This document shows positions 8,106 through 16,225 of a stretch of 64,000 nucleotides of DNA, in pieces. Under the pieces are notes generated by a model. The model did not search any database and was not told the origin of the DNA. It saw only the letters and a program-made list of their open reading frames with translations. The translations under genes and the position numbers were made by a program. This DNA comes from Aurantibacter_A sp039941195 (lineage in GTDB: Bacteria; Bacteroidota; Bacteroidia; Flavobacteriales; Flavobacteriaceae), in contig NZ_JBDVFA010000106.1 in NCBI RefSeq assembly GCF_039941195.1, positions 1-64,000 of the forward strand. Reading direction: 5' to 3'. The first letter of the stretch is position 1. Each line of letters opens with the position of its first letter.

Positions 8106-8558
8106 CTATTTTTCATCAACAAGGGTTTCCTCATAAATAACAGGATTCACAACTATTGGCTTACGCACCGCTTCATGGCACAAAGTAAGATAAAAATCGT
8201 ATTGTCGTTGATTGAAAGTAGCAATTAATTCCTCATCAATATCCCTTGATGATTGCATTAGTTTTAACTGTAAAACTCTGTATTTTTTTGCCAAAGTCAA
8301 CAATTCCTCTGGAGTGCTCTGCGGATGTTCTGCTAAAAGTTTAGCTATTTCATCATCAATACTTTTGGAAGAAAGCGAATATTTAGCACGTAACTCTTCT
8401 AATTTCTGTTTTTGTACATCATTCAGTTGAAAAATCTCAACAACGGGATTCGCAGTTTCTCCACCAATGTCTAAGGTACAATCAGTTGACTGCCCATAAC
8501 AATAAGCTATTGACAGAAAAAAAATAATAAATACTTTTATATGCTTGAAATAAACCAT
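8106..8558 (-). CDS. Small secreted helical protein
   Basis: Unrecognised 150-aa protein with a signal peptide (MVYFKHIKVFIIFFLSIAYCYGQ). The mature chain is nearly all helix-forming and charged, with FQLNDVQKQKLEELRAKYS, HPQSTPEELLTLAKKYRVLQLKLMQ and FNQRQYDFYLTLC segments. The pattern (two helical hairpins, a QLNDVQKQKLEEL opening and a late NQRQYDFYLTLC) loosely recalls the periplasmic Spy/CpxP-type chaperone fold, but LTxxQ motifs are not clear, so this is only a suggestion. Two Cys (near residues 27 and 127) could pair. It is a single gene diverging from pepT. Confidence 0.6.
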   Translation of the reverse strand: MVYFKHIKVFIIFFLSIAYCYGQSTDCTLDIGGETANPVVEIFQLNDVQKQKLEELRAKYSLSSKSIDDEIAKLLAEHPQSTPEELLTLAKKYRVLQLKLMQSSRDIDEELIATFNQRQYDFYLTLCHEAVRKPIVVNPVIYEETLVDEK

Positions 8559-8625
8559 ACAGATTTGGACTTAGTAGGTTATACAACTTACTTATAAACA
8601 GTATTTTTACTAAAAAATTATATCA

Positions 8626-9858
8626 ATGAAGCAGATTATTGACCGCTTTTTGCGTTATGCAATGATTGACTCGCAAAGCAACCCCAATTCAAAAACTACT
8701 CCTAGCACCGAAAAACAGTGGCATATAGCCGAAGAACTTGTTTTCGACCTACAGGAAATTGGCCTTACCGATGTAACTATCGACAACAATGCTTACATCA
8801 TGGCTACCTTACCTAGTAACGTAGAATACGAGGTACCTACTATCGGATTTATTTCTCATTTCGATACCTCACCAGATTTTTCAGGAACCGATGTAAAACC
8901 TCAAATAGTTGAAAATTATGATGGAAAAGACATTGTTTTAAATGCAGAGAAAAATATAATTCTTTCGCCCGATTATTTCGAAGATTTGCTCCAATACAAA
9001 GGGCAAACTCTAATTACAACAGACGGTACAACACTTTTAGGAGCCGATGACAAAGCTGGTATAACCGAAATAATTACGGCTATGCATTATCTTGTAAAAC
9101 ACCCAGAAGTTAAACACGGTAAAATTAGAATTGGTTTTACTCCTGATGAAGAGATTGGCCGAGGTGCTCACAAATTTGATGTTGAAAAATTCGGTGCTGA
9201 ATGGGCCTATACTATGGATGGGAGTCAGATTGGGGAACTTGAATATGAAAACTTTAATGCTGCAAGTGCCAAAATTAAGATTGAAGGTAGAAGTGTACAC
9301 CCTGGATATGCTAAAGGTAAAATGGTAAATGCTATTAGCATTGCCAACGAATTCATGTCTATTCTACCCCCTGAAGAAACTCCACAGAATACGACAGGAA
9401 GAGAAGGGTTTTTTCATGTTCATTCGTTAAAAGGTGAAATTGAAAATGCAGAATTTCAATTAATTATTAGAGATCATGACAAAACCAAGTTCGAAGAAAG
9501 AAAACAATTATTGCAAGCCATAACCGATAGTTTAAATTCCATACACAACAATTGTATTACATTAGAGATGAACGATCAGTATTACAATATGCGAGAAAAA
9601 ATAGAACCCGTTTTACATATTGTAGAAACGGCTAAAGAAGCCATGGAAAACGTTGGTGTTACCCCTATTATCAAACCAATTAGGGGAGGTACCGATGGTT
9701 CTCAATTAAGTTATATGGGTTTACCTTGCCCAAACATTTTTGCAGGCGGACATAATTTTCATGGTAAATTTGAATATGTTCCTGTACATAGCATGGTTAA
9801 AGCAACAGAAGTTATTGTTAGAATTTGTGAATTTACTGCACGTAAGGCTATGGAATAA
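8626..9858 (+). CDS. pepT: Peptidase T (tripeptidase)
   Basis: Cytoplasmic di-zinc aminotripeptidase of family M20B that removes the N-terminal residue of tripeptides. The 410-aa length is typical. Visible motifs: HFDTSPD (H78, D80), the bridging Asp region DGTTLLGADDKAG, the catalytic Glu pair PDEEIGRGAH, DGSQIGELEYENFNAA, and the C-terminal RGGTDGSQLSYMGLPCPN and GGHNFHGKFEYVPVHSM. The YdeI-like gene begins 10 nt after its stop, suggesting co-transcription. Confidence 0.96.
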   Translation: MKQIIDRFLRYAMIDSQSNPNSKTTPSTEKQWHIAEELVFDLQEIGLTDVTIDNNAYIMATLPSNVEYEVPTIGFISHFDTSPDFSGTDVKPQIVENYDGKDIVLNAEKNIILSPDYFEDLLQYKGQTLITTDGTTLLGADDKAGITEIITAMHYLVKHPEVKHGKIRIGFTPDEEIGRGAHKFDVEKFGAEWAYTMDGSQIGELEYENFNAASAKIKIEGRSVHPGYAKGKMVNAISIANEFMSILPPEETPQNTTGREGFFHVHSLKGEIENAEFQLIIRDHDKTKFEERKQLLQAITDSLNSIHNNCITLEMNDQYYNMREKIEPVLHIVETAKEAMENVGVTPIIKPIRGGTDGSQLSYMGLPCPNIFAGGHNFHGKFEYVPVHSMVKATEVIVRICEFTARKAME

Positions 9859-9868
9859 ATAGTGATTA

Positions 9869-10465
9869 ATGGATCATTCGGAAAAAATTGAAGCCTATTA
9901 CAGCCAAGAACATCATTTTAAAAATGGTGTTCAAATTCTTAGGGCTTTAGCCTTAAAAGCCAATGCTGAAGAATCTTTTAAATGGCAAGCACCAGTTTAT
10001 GGTTTGGATGGTAAAAATGTATTCTGGATAGCACGATTTAAAAATCATTTTGGTATTGGTTTTTTCAATGGGGTGTTCTTATCTGATCCCAAAAATGTTC
10101 TTATAAATGTGCAAACAGAAAAAACTATATCAATGCGACATTGGCATTTTAAATCTGATACCGATATTGATGACCTAAATGTATTCAACTACATTAAAGA
10201 AGCTTTAGACAATCAGAGAAAGGGATTAAGACTTGCCCCAATTAAAAAAAAGAAAACAAGTTTGGTAATTCCTGAATTACTCAATAATGCTTTGCAAAGC
10301 AATGATATAGCAAGAACAAATTTTTATTCCTTAACACCCTATAAACAAAAAGAATACACTGAATATATTGTTAATGCAAAACAAGAAAAAACAAAACTTA
10401 CCAGACTTGCGAAAATTATTCCGATGCTTGAAAATGGCAAAGGACTGAATGATATGTACAGGTGA
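9869..10465 (+). CDS. YdeI/OmpD-associated family protein with DUF1801-type domain
   Basis: Cytoplasmic 198-aa protein. The N-terminal part (about 1-115: EESFKWQAPVYGLDGKNVFWIARFKNHFGIGFFNG) matches the DUF1801 fold; the C-terminal part (about 130-195: IPELLNNAL, FYSLTPYKQKEYTEYIVNAKQEKTKLTR) matches the YdeI 'bacteriocin-protection' domain with the typical lysine-rich WI/EYI-x5-K-x5-R helix. The biochemical role of this family is unsettled. It follows pepT by 10 nt. A separate short DUF1801 protein occurs at 57265-57684. Confidence 0.87.
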   Translation: MDHSEKIEAYYSQEHHFKNGVQILRALALKANAEESFKWQAPVYGLDGKNVFWIARFKNHFGIGFFNGVFLSDPKNVLINVQTEKTISMRHWHFKSDTDIDDLNVFNYIKEALDNQRKGLRLAPIKKKKTSLVIPELLNNALQSNDIARTNFYSLTPYKQKEYTEYIVNAKQEKTKLTRLAKIIPMLENGKGLNDMYR

Positions 10466-10485
10466 ATTATTCTTTTCACCAAGTA

Positions 10486-11835
10486 TTATAGCATTGGTAA
10501 TTTATACCCATTCTGATAATTCGCTTTTAAAAATTGGTTCGCTTTCTCCTCTTTAAATTGGTTAGCTTCGGTATCCCAGTAAATACGATTTCCAGTTTTA
10601 AAAGCTACATTACCCATATGTGAAACTAATGCTGCATCGTAGCCAACTTTTATGGGTGCAGTTAGTTTAGAAGCATCTCTAGACTTTACTGCGTCGATAA
10701 AGTTTACGGTATGTAAATCGAGTCCGCTTAAATTACCTGTCCCCTTTTTAATTGCTTCCATTTTTGGAGTTTTCTCTTCCCCCCAACCATTAAACTTTCC
10801 TTCAGGAATTACTTCCCAACCATTTCTATCTACAACCAGCGTTCCATTATTTCCAATAAAAGAAATTCCGTGATCTCTACCATAGTTACCTCCATCTATA
10901 CCTGTTGCATGCTCCCATAAAATTGAAAAATCGTCATACTCAAAAACGGTTTGTAAGGTATCTGGTGTCTCCGCGGCATCATCTGGATAAGCAAATTTAC
11001 CGCCTAACGCCATTACTGATTTTGGTCTTCCGGCTTTCATTCCATATAGTGCATAATCAATTAAATGCACTCCCCAATCTGTCATTAATCCTCCAGCATA
11101 ATCCCAAAACCATCTGAAATTAAAATGAAAACGATTTTGATTAAAAGCTCTTTTTGGTGCTGGCCCCAACCACATATCATAATCAACACCTTCCGGAACT
11201 GCAGCATCAGCAATTACAGGCACAGGTTTCATCCAACCTTGATATGCCCATGCTTTTGACAAACGAATATTTCCTAATTTTCCTGAATGCACGTAATTTA
11301 TAGCATCCACAAAATGTGGTTGACTTCTTTGCCACTGGCCTATTTGAACCATACGGTCGCTAGAATTCACATATTTAAGCATGATATCGGCCTCTTGAAC
11401 GGAATTGGCGATAGGTTTTTCACAATAGGCATCTTTACCTGCCTGGAGTGCATCGGTAAGCATTAAACAATGCCAATGATCAGGTGTACCAATGATTACT
11501 GCATCTACATCTTTATCCTCTAAAAGCTTGCGATAATCTCTATACCATTTTGGTTTTTTTATTCCGGCCTTTTCTAAATCAGCCGTTCTAGCTACAAGTA
11601 CACTTTCATCTACATCACAAAGTGCTACTACTTCTACTTCACTAATTTTCAACATTGAGCTTAAATCCGAAAAACCCATACCTTTACAACCAATTAAGCC
11701 AACCTGAATCTTATCATTAGCACTAACTTTTCTTCGAATTGTTGCCAAAAGTTCCATTGGAAACATAAATGCTGCCCCGGTACCGGCGAGAGCTAATGAA
11801 CTTTTCTTCATAAAACTTCTTCTATTACTATTCAT
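10486..11835 (-). CDS. Tat-exported Gfo/Idh/MocA-family oxidoreductase
   Basis: Probable periplasmic NAD(P)-dependent sugar or glycoside oxidoreductase of about 449 aa. The ATG at 11835 is chosen because it directly precedes a twin-arginine signal (MNSNRRSFMKKSSLALAG) with a hydrophobic stretch to about residue 33. A Rossmann domain follows (KIQVGLIGCKGMGFSDL; DVDAVIIGTPDHWHCLM; the catalytic-site EKPI in AYCEKPIANSV), then the Gfo/Idh/MocA C-terminal sheet (GGLMTDWGVHLIDYALYGM). Tat export fits a protein that folds with its cofactor inside. Proteins of this type often act on glycosides in marine Bacteroidota, but no sugar genes flank it. An earlier in-frame ATG at 11868 would put 11 residues before the signal and is less likely. 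Confidence 0.93.
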   Translation of the reverse strand: MNSNRRSFMKKSSLALAGTGAAFMFPMELLATIRRKVSANDKIQVGLIGCKGMGFSDLSSMLKISEVEVVALCDVDESVLVARTADLEKAGIKKPKWYRDYRKLLEDKDVDAVIIGTPDHWHCLMLTDALQAGKDAYCEKPIANSVQEADIMLKYVNSSDRMVQIGQWQRSQPHFVDAINYVHSGKLGNIRLSKAWAYQGWMKPVPVIADAAVPEGVDYDMWLGPAPKRAFNQNRFHFNFRWFWDYAGGLMTDWGVHLIDYALYGMKAGRPKSVMALGGKFAYPDDAAETPDTLQTVFEYDDFSILWEHATGIDGGNYGRDHGISFIGNNGTLVVDRNGWEVIPEGKFNGWGEEKTPKMEAIKKGTGNLSGLDLHTVNFIDAVKSRDASKLTAPIKVGYDAALVSHMGNVAFKTGNRIYWDTEANQFKEEKANQFLKANYQNGYKLPML

Positions 11836-11882
11836 CGTATGGTATTTAAATCTCATTGAAGATAACAATTTTAAACATAAAA

Positions 11883-11912
11883 AAAGGCGTCAACCTTACG
11901 GATGACGCCTTT
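11883..11912 (-). terminator. Intrinsic terminator after yajC
   Basis: On the minus strand the arms AAAGGCGTCA and TGACGCCTTT form a perfect 10-bp stem with a 10-nt loop, followed by a run of T. It separates the nusB-DUF1573-yajC unit from the oxidoreductase gene. Confidence 0.8.
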
Positions 11913-11932
11913 AAATATTTATAGTTTTACTA

Positions 11933-12226
11933 CTACTTTTTCTCAGTAGGCGTAGTATTTAACTTCTTACTCAATTCCATTGAAATTGCAGTTCGGTCAA
12001 ATTTTAATTTACCTGCCATTGTTTCTAAAACACATGAGTAATCTTTGTCATTCAATTCTAAAACTTTGCCATGAAGGCCACTTTTAGTAATGACGCGATC
12101 TCCACGTTTTAAATCTGCTGCAAACTTTTTTTCATCTTTTTGACGCTTCATTTGCGGTCTTATCATAAAAAAATATGCAACGGCAAAAATTAGAATCATT
12201 GGCAAAAATTGCCCTAAATTCTCCAT
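11933..12226 (-). CDS. yajC: Preprotein translocase accessory subunit YajC
   Basis: Single-span inner-membrane protein associated with SecDF in the Sec translocon. The 97-aa product has an N-terminal span (residues 5-22, FLPMILIFAVAYFFMIRPQ) and the hallmark FMIRPQMKRQKDEKKF, followed by a small beta domain (LKRGDRVITKSGLHGKVLELND) that is standard for the family. It is the last gene of the minus-strand unit nusB - DUF1573 - yajC, with 25 nt between it and the DUF1573 gene; this order is common in Flavobacteriaceae. Confidence 0.96.
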   Translation of the reverse strand: MENLGQFLPMILIFAVAYFFMIRPQMKRQKDEKKFAADLKRGDRVITKSGLHGKVLELNDKDYSCVLETMAGKLKFDRTAISMELSKKLNTTPTEKK

Positions 12227-12251
12227 AATATAGTGTTCTCGTGTTTGTTAA

Positions 12252-12725
12252 TTATTTTGTTGGCCCTACTGCTGCTGCGTTTTTAGGCGTAACAAATGCT
12301 TTGATTCTTAATAATTCCGAACCTTTTTCTGTATTAGCTTTTACAGTAATAGTTTTAGTTACTTGGTTTTGACCAGAACCATTAAACTTTACTACTAATT
12401 CACCTGTTTCTCCTGGAGCAATAGGCTCTTTTGGTGGATTAGGAACTGTACATCCACAACTACTTGTTGCATCCGTAATAATTAACGGTGCATTCCCTGT
12501 ATTTGTAAAAACAAAAGCTGTTTCTTGTGCTTCACCTTGATTAATTGTTCCGAAATCATGTTCAGATTCTACAAATTCCATAACTGGAACTTGTTTAGCA
12601 GCTTCATCGCGCTCTGCTGCAACTGCTACATTTTCAGTGTTGATTTTTGCCGTAGCATTGTTGTCTTTACAAGAAACAATTGCTAGCGCCCCGATTAAAC
12701 CAAATACTAGAAAAACTCTTTTCAT
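12252..12725 (-). CDS. DUF1573 lipoprotein
   Basis: 157-aa lipid-anchored envelope protein. The ATG at 12725 is preferred over the GTG just before it. The signal peptide ends at lipobox AIVSC (Cys 18). The DUF1573 domain (about 55-140) has the beta-sandwich pattern SEHDFGTINQGEAQETAFVFTN, a SSCGCTVPNPPKEPIAPGETGELVVKF core with the conserved CGC, and KTITVKANTEKGSELLRIK. The fold resembles immunoglobulin/MSP-like domains; function is unknown. Its conserved place between nusB and yajC suggests only shared expression, not a shared pathway. Confidence 0.94.
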   Translation of the reverse strand: MKRVFLVFGLIGALAIVSCKDNNATAKINTENVAVAAERDEAAKQVPVMEFVESEHDFGTINQGEAQETAFVFTNTGNAPLIITDATSSCGCTVPNPPKEPIAPGETGELVVKFNGSGQNQVTKTITVKANTEKGSELLRIKAFVTPKNAAAVGPTK

Positions 12726-12832
12726 CACTTTACTTTTTTTTGACTTACCATTCTTCTGATAAGTAGGTTGTTAATTAATTAGATATAATATCTCTCGATA
12801 ATATATATAAAACGTAAAATTACAGAAATATT

Positions 12833-13780
12833 TTATAAAAGACCTCTGCCCATCTTTTTAAGTTTTCCGTCAGCCTTGTATTCTTTTACAAGTTTATCGA
12901 GAATTCCGTTTATAAAGATGCTACTTTTTGGGGTAGAATATTCTTTAGCTATTTCCAAAAATTCATTAATCGTAACTTTCTCCGGAATGGAAGAAAAATT
13001 TAGTAATTCACAAATTGCCATTTTTAACAAAATAGAATCTATTTCAGCAATTCTATCTTTATCCCAATTCGGAGTCTTGCCTTCAATTTCCTTTTCTAAT
13101 TCAGCATCCGTTAATAGTGTTTTGCTTAAAAGTTTTAATGCAAAATCCATATCTGCATCATCCTTTAAAAGTGCTGGCAAAAAGAAGGACTCTGATTGAT
13201 CCTCTTTCGATTTTTTTATTTGCTTAACTATAAAGGTATTTACAATTGGAATATCATCTACCCATGTCAGTTTGTCATCTTCAAAATAATCGTAAATTTT
13301 CTCGTTTGGTGCAATTACATTTTTGTAGAGATCTAAAATTAACTCTCGATCTAAAGCGTAAGAATCTTTAGTTGAATTCATATAGCTCTTATAACTATCG
13401 CTTTCAACTATTTCTTTATATAAAAGCTTTACATACTCTTCATTAAGATACCAGTTCTTTAATTTCCTATTCGCTAACTCTTCTTGTAAAGATGTATTAC
13501 CAACTATTTGTTTTAACAAAAGGTTGTTTACAAATTTGCTTTTATCTGGATAATTATTCGAAGTATTCTCTAAATAACTCTTGTTAGCAAGCTTTACTTG
13601 GCTGTCGGCCATTTGTTGAATTTCTGCCAACAAACTTAAAAGAAGAAGGTACAAATTGTACATATTCTCTATACTAGTCTTGAGAAATTTTTGTTGTTTC
13701 TCCAAAGAATCATCCTTTGATTGAATCAAGGCATAGATACACTGCATTACCTTTACCCTAATATGTCTTCTTGTTAGCAT
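12833..13780 (-). CDS. nusB: Transcription antitermination factor NusB (long Bacteroidota form)
   Basis: RNA-binding factor that joins the Nus complex on boxA RNA, chiefly for rRNA synthesis. At 315 aa it is about twice the size of E. coli NusB (about 140 aa). The N-terminus MLTRRHIRVKVMQCIYAL and the C-terminal segment (about 205-300: AEIDSILLKMAICELLNFSSIPEKVTINEFLEIAKEYSTPKSSIFINGILDKLV) carry the NusB signature, while the middle (about 30-200) is a helical, lysine- and glutamate-rich insertion. This split form is usual for Bacteroidota. It has its own TATTTTTG promoter and diverges from an ABC exporter. Confidence 0.95.
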   Translation of the reverse strand: MLTRRHIRVKVMQCIYALIQSKDDSLEKQQKFLKTSIENMYNLYLLLLSLLAEIQQMADSQVKLANKSYLENTSNNYPDKSKFVNNLLLKQIVGNTSLQEELANRKLKNWYLNEEYVKLLYKEIVESDSYKSYMNSTKDSYALDRELILDLYKNVIAPNEKIYDYFEDDKLTWVDDIPIVNTFIVKQIKKSKEDQSESFFLPALLKDDADMDFALKLLSKTLLTDAELEKEIEGKTPNWDKDRIAEIDSILLKMAICELLNFSSIPEKVTINEFLEIAKEYSTPKSSIFINGILDKLVKEYKADGKLKKMGRGLL

Positions 13781-13816
13781 TTAAAAGAACTTTTGCGATT
13801 TGGTATTAATTCTAGG

Positions 13817-13824
13817 CAAAAATA
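13817..13824 (-). promoter_or_regulatory. -7 element for nusB (TATTTTTG)
   Basis: Minus-strand TATTTTTG, a full TAnnTTTG match 37 nt upstream of the nusB ATG. No TTG at the -33 spacing. Confidence 0.55.
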
Positions 13825-13901
13825 GGAATCTAATTTTATCTAACTACTATATATTACCGGATCTTATAGTTTTAATAACATTCCTTTAAACCCCAAACGA
13901 C

Positions 13902-13909
13902 TATCTTTG
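13902..13909 (+). promoter_or_regulatory. -7 element for the ABC exporter (TATCTTTG)
   Basis: TATCTTTG, a full TAnnTTTG match 41 nt before the ATG at 13950 and diverging from the nusB promoter. Confidence 0.6.
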
Positions 13910-13949
13910 CCCCTTTAAAATCTGACCTTCCAGATTTACAGGTAAATAA

Positions 13950-15701
13950 ATGAAAGAACTAAAGCACTTAAACAAATACTTTCGCAAATACTGGTTAAAG
14001 CTACTTATAGGCGTTATAATCACTATAATTGCTAGAATTTTCTCACTTGTACTTCCTTCTTATGTCAACAAATCCTTCGAAGTAATAGATGACCTTGTAA
14101 CGGAAAACATCAATAAAATTGAGGCGACAGATTTATTAACTCAGTACATCTTAATTATTATTGGAACGGCAATTTTATCAGGAATATTTACATTCTTGAT
14201 GCGACAAACTATAATTAATGTTTCTCGTTATATAGAATACGACTTAAAAAATGAAGTATTTGACCATTATCAGTACCTTAATCTAGATTTTTATAAAAAA
14301 AATAGAACTGGTGATTTAATGAATAGAATTAGTGAAGATGTGGGGCAAGTACGAATGTATGCTGGTCCTGCTGTAATGTATGGTATAAACGCCTTAACTT
14401 TATTTGGATGTCTAATCCCTTTAATGTTTATTAAAGCTCCTACACTAGCATTGTATACCGTTTTACCCTTTCCTATTCTTTCTTTTTTGATTTATAAAAT
14501 CAGTAAAATTATTCATAAGCGAAGTACCAAGGTTCAAGAATTTTTATCGACCCTTTCAACGTTTACCCAGGAGTCCTTTTCAGGCATATCGGTTATTAAA
14601 GCATATGGTTTAGAACCACAAACGCATGAAGAAGTAATTTCTTTAGCCAATGAAGGGAAAGATAAAAGTATGAACCTTGCCAAAGTAAATGCTTGGTTTT
14701 TCCCATTAATGGTGCTTTTAATTGGTGTGAGTAATCTTTTCGTTATTTACATTGGCGGAAAGCAGTATATAGCTGGTGAAATTGGATTTGGATTAATTGC
14801 CGAATTTATACTTTATGTAAATATGCTCACTTGGCCCGTTGCTATTGTAGGTTGGCTAACTTCAATTGTTCAAAGGGCTGGAGCATCTCAAACTCGAATT
14901 AATGAATTCTTAAAAGAAGAACCTAAAATAAAAAATGAATCTGCTGTAGAAAACACAATTAATGGTAAAATCGAGTTTAAAAATGTTTCTTTCACTTATG
15001 ACGACACCAATATAAAGGCACTTAAAAATATTTCGTTCACGATAAATAAAGGTGACACTGTTGCCATTCTAGGAAAAACAGGATCTGGAAAGTCCACTAT
15101 TTTAGATCTTATTGCCAGATTATATGATGTTACTGACGGTGAAATTTTAGTAGATGATGTTCCAATAAAAGAATTAAACTTGAAAAGTTTAAGACAATCC
15201 ATTGGTGCAGTACCTCAGGATGCCTTTCTATTTTCTGATAGCATTAAAGAAAATATCAAATTTGGTAAAGAAAATGCTACTGAGGAAGAAGTTATAACTG
15301 TTGCAAAAAATGCAGTAGTACATGAAAATATAATGGGCTTTACCAAACAATATGAAACTGTACTTGGAGAACGAGGAATTACTCTTAGTGGTGGACAAAA
15401 ACAGCGCGTTTCTATTGCTCGAGCGCTACTTAAAAATCCAGAAATTTATCTTTTTGATGACTGCTTATCTGCTGTTGATACGGAAACTGAAGAAGAAATA
15501 TTAAACAATTTAGAACAGGCTTCAAGCAACCGCACTACCCTAATAGTAAGCCATAGAGTGTCCTCAGCTAAAAATGCGGACAAAGTTCTTGTGCTTAATG
15601 ACGGAAAATTATTACAAGAAGGAACTCATGAACAATTAAACATGTCAGAAGGGTACTACAAAGAACTATACCTTACGCAACTATCTGATAAAGAAAACTA
15701 A
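13950..15701 (+). CDS. ABC exporter, fused membrane and ATPase domains
   Basis: Half-transporter of 583 aa, expected to work as a homodimer in the inner membrane. Residues 1-320 hold about six membrane spans of the type I exporter fold; the ATPase domain follows with Walker A GKTGSGKST (about 375-383), a Q-loop (IGAVPQDAFLFSDSI), the signature LSGGQKQR (about 478), Walker B IYLFDD (about 497-502; the second D replaces the usual catalytic E, as DDCLSAVD) and an H-loop in SHR. The Walker B end is therefore non-canonical (Asp for Glu), which can slow hydrolysis. Such MsbA/MdlB-like exporters carry lipids or hydrophobic compounds; the cargo is unknown. Diverges from nusB. Confidence 0.96.
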   Translation: MKELKHLNKYFRKYWLKLLIGVIITIIARIFSLVLPSYVNKSFEVIDDLVTENINKIEATDLLTQYILIIIGTAILSGIFTFLMRQTIINVSRYIEYDLKNEVFDHYQYLNLDFYKKNRTGDLMNRISEDVGQVRMYAGPAVMYGINALTLFGCLIPLMFIKAPTLALYTVLPFPILSFLIYKISKIIHKRSTKVQEFLSTLSTFTQESFSGISVIKAYGLEPQTHEEVISLANEGKDKSMNLAKVNAWFFPLMVLLIGVSNLFVIYIGGKQYIAGEIGFGLIAEFILYVNMLTWPVAIVGWLTSIVQRAGASQTRINEFLKEEPKIKNESAVENTINGKIEFKNVSFTYDDTNIKALKNISFTINKGDTVAILGKTGSGKSTILDLIARLYDVTDGEILVDDVPIKELNLKSLRQSIGAVPQDAFLFSDSIKENIKFGKENATEEEVITVAKNAVVHENIMGFTKQYETVLGERGITLSGGQKQRVSIARALLKNPEIYLFDDCLSAVDTETEEEILNNLEQASSNRTTLIVSHRVSSAKNADKVLVLNDGKLLQEGTHEQLNMSEGYYKELYLTQLSDKEN

Positions 15702-15769
15702 GAATATAGTTGCCGTATCGACATTTTTTCTTCATTTTTGGTAGTACAAACACTATAATACCATAAATA

Positions 15770-16159
15770 ATGAGCGAGAAAGACATGTTGGATCAAGAAG
15801 AGATCCATTCAAAAGTTTTACGCGCCGGAAGACGAACATATTTCTTTGATGTTAGAAGTACTAAGGCGGGAGATTATTATCTTACAATTACGGAGAGTAA
15901 AAAGTTTACACATGACGATGGAACTTTTCATTACAAAAAACACAAAATCTATCTTTATAAAGAAGACTTCACAGCATTTAGGGAAAATGTAGAAGAAATG
16001 ATGGATTTTATAATCGAAGAAAAAGGTACAGAAGTAATTTCGGAACGACATAAGAAAGATTTTAAAAAAGACGAAGAAATTGCTAGTGTTAACAGCTCTG
16101 AAAATGGCGAAACGCAAAAAGCAGAGAATTTTACTGATGTCAATTTCGATGACATTTAA
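15770..16159 (+). CDS. PUR-family (DUF3276) nucleic-acid-binding protein
   Basis: 129-aa cytoplasmic protein. Residues 13-85 show one PUR repeat: SKVLRAGRRTYFFDVRSTKAGDYYLTITESKK, then HKIYLYKEDFTAFRENVEEMMDFI. PUR domains bind single-stranded DNA or RNA as dimers; the bacterial versions are little studied. The tail (90-129) is acidic and looks disordered. It ends at a strong intrinsic terminator and is likely expressed alone or by read-through from the ABC exporter 68 nt upstream. Confidence 0.92.
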   Translation: MSEKDMLDQEEIHSKVLRAGRRTYFFDVRSTKAGDYYLTITESKKFTHDDGTFHYKKHKIYLYKEDFTAFRENVEEMMDFIIEEKGTEVISERHKKDFKKDEEIASVNSSENGETQKAENFTDVNFDDI

Positions 16160-16180
16160 AAATCTAGTTTACAGTTATTA

Positions 16181-16204
16181 AACGACCCTTATGGGTCGTT
16201 TTTT
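16181..16204 (+). terminator. Intrinsic terminator after the PUR gene
   Basis: AACGACCC and GGGTCGTT form a perfect 8-bp stem around a TTAT loop, followed by six T in total. The stem is also placed to serve the convergent acyltransferase gene. Confidence 0.85.
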
Positions 16205-16225
16205 ATTCCTTCCAATTATTAAAAA

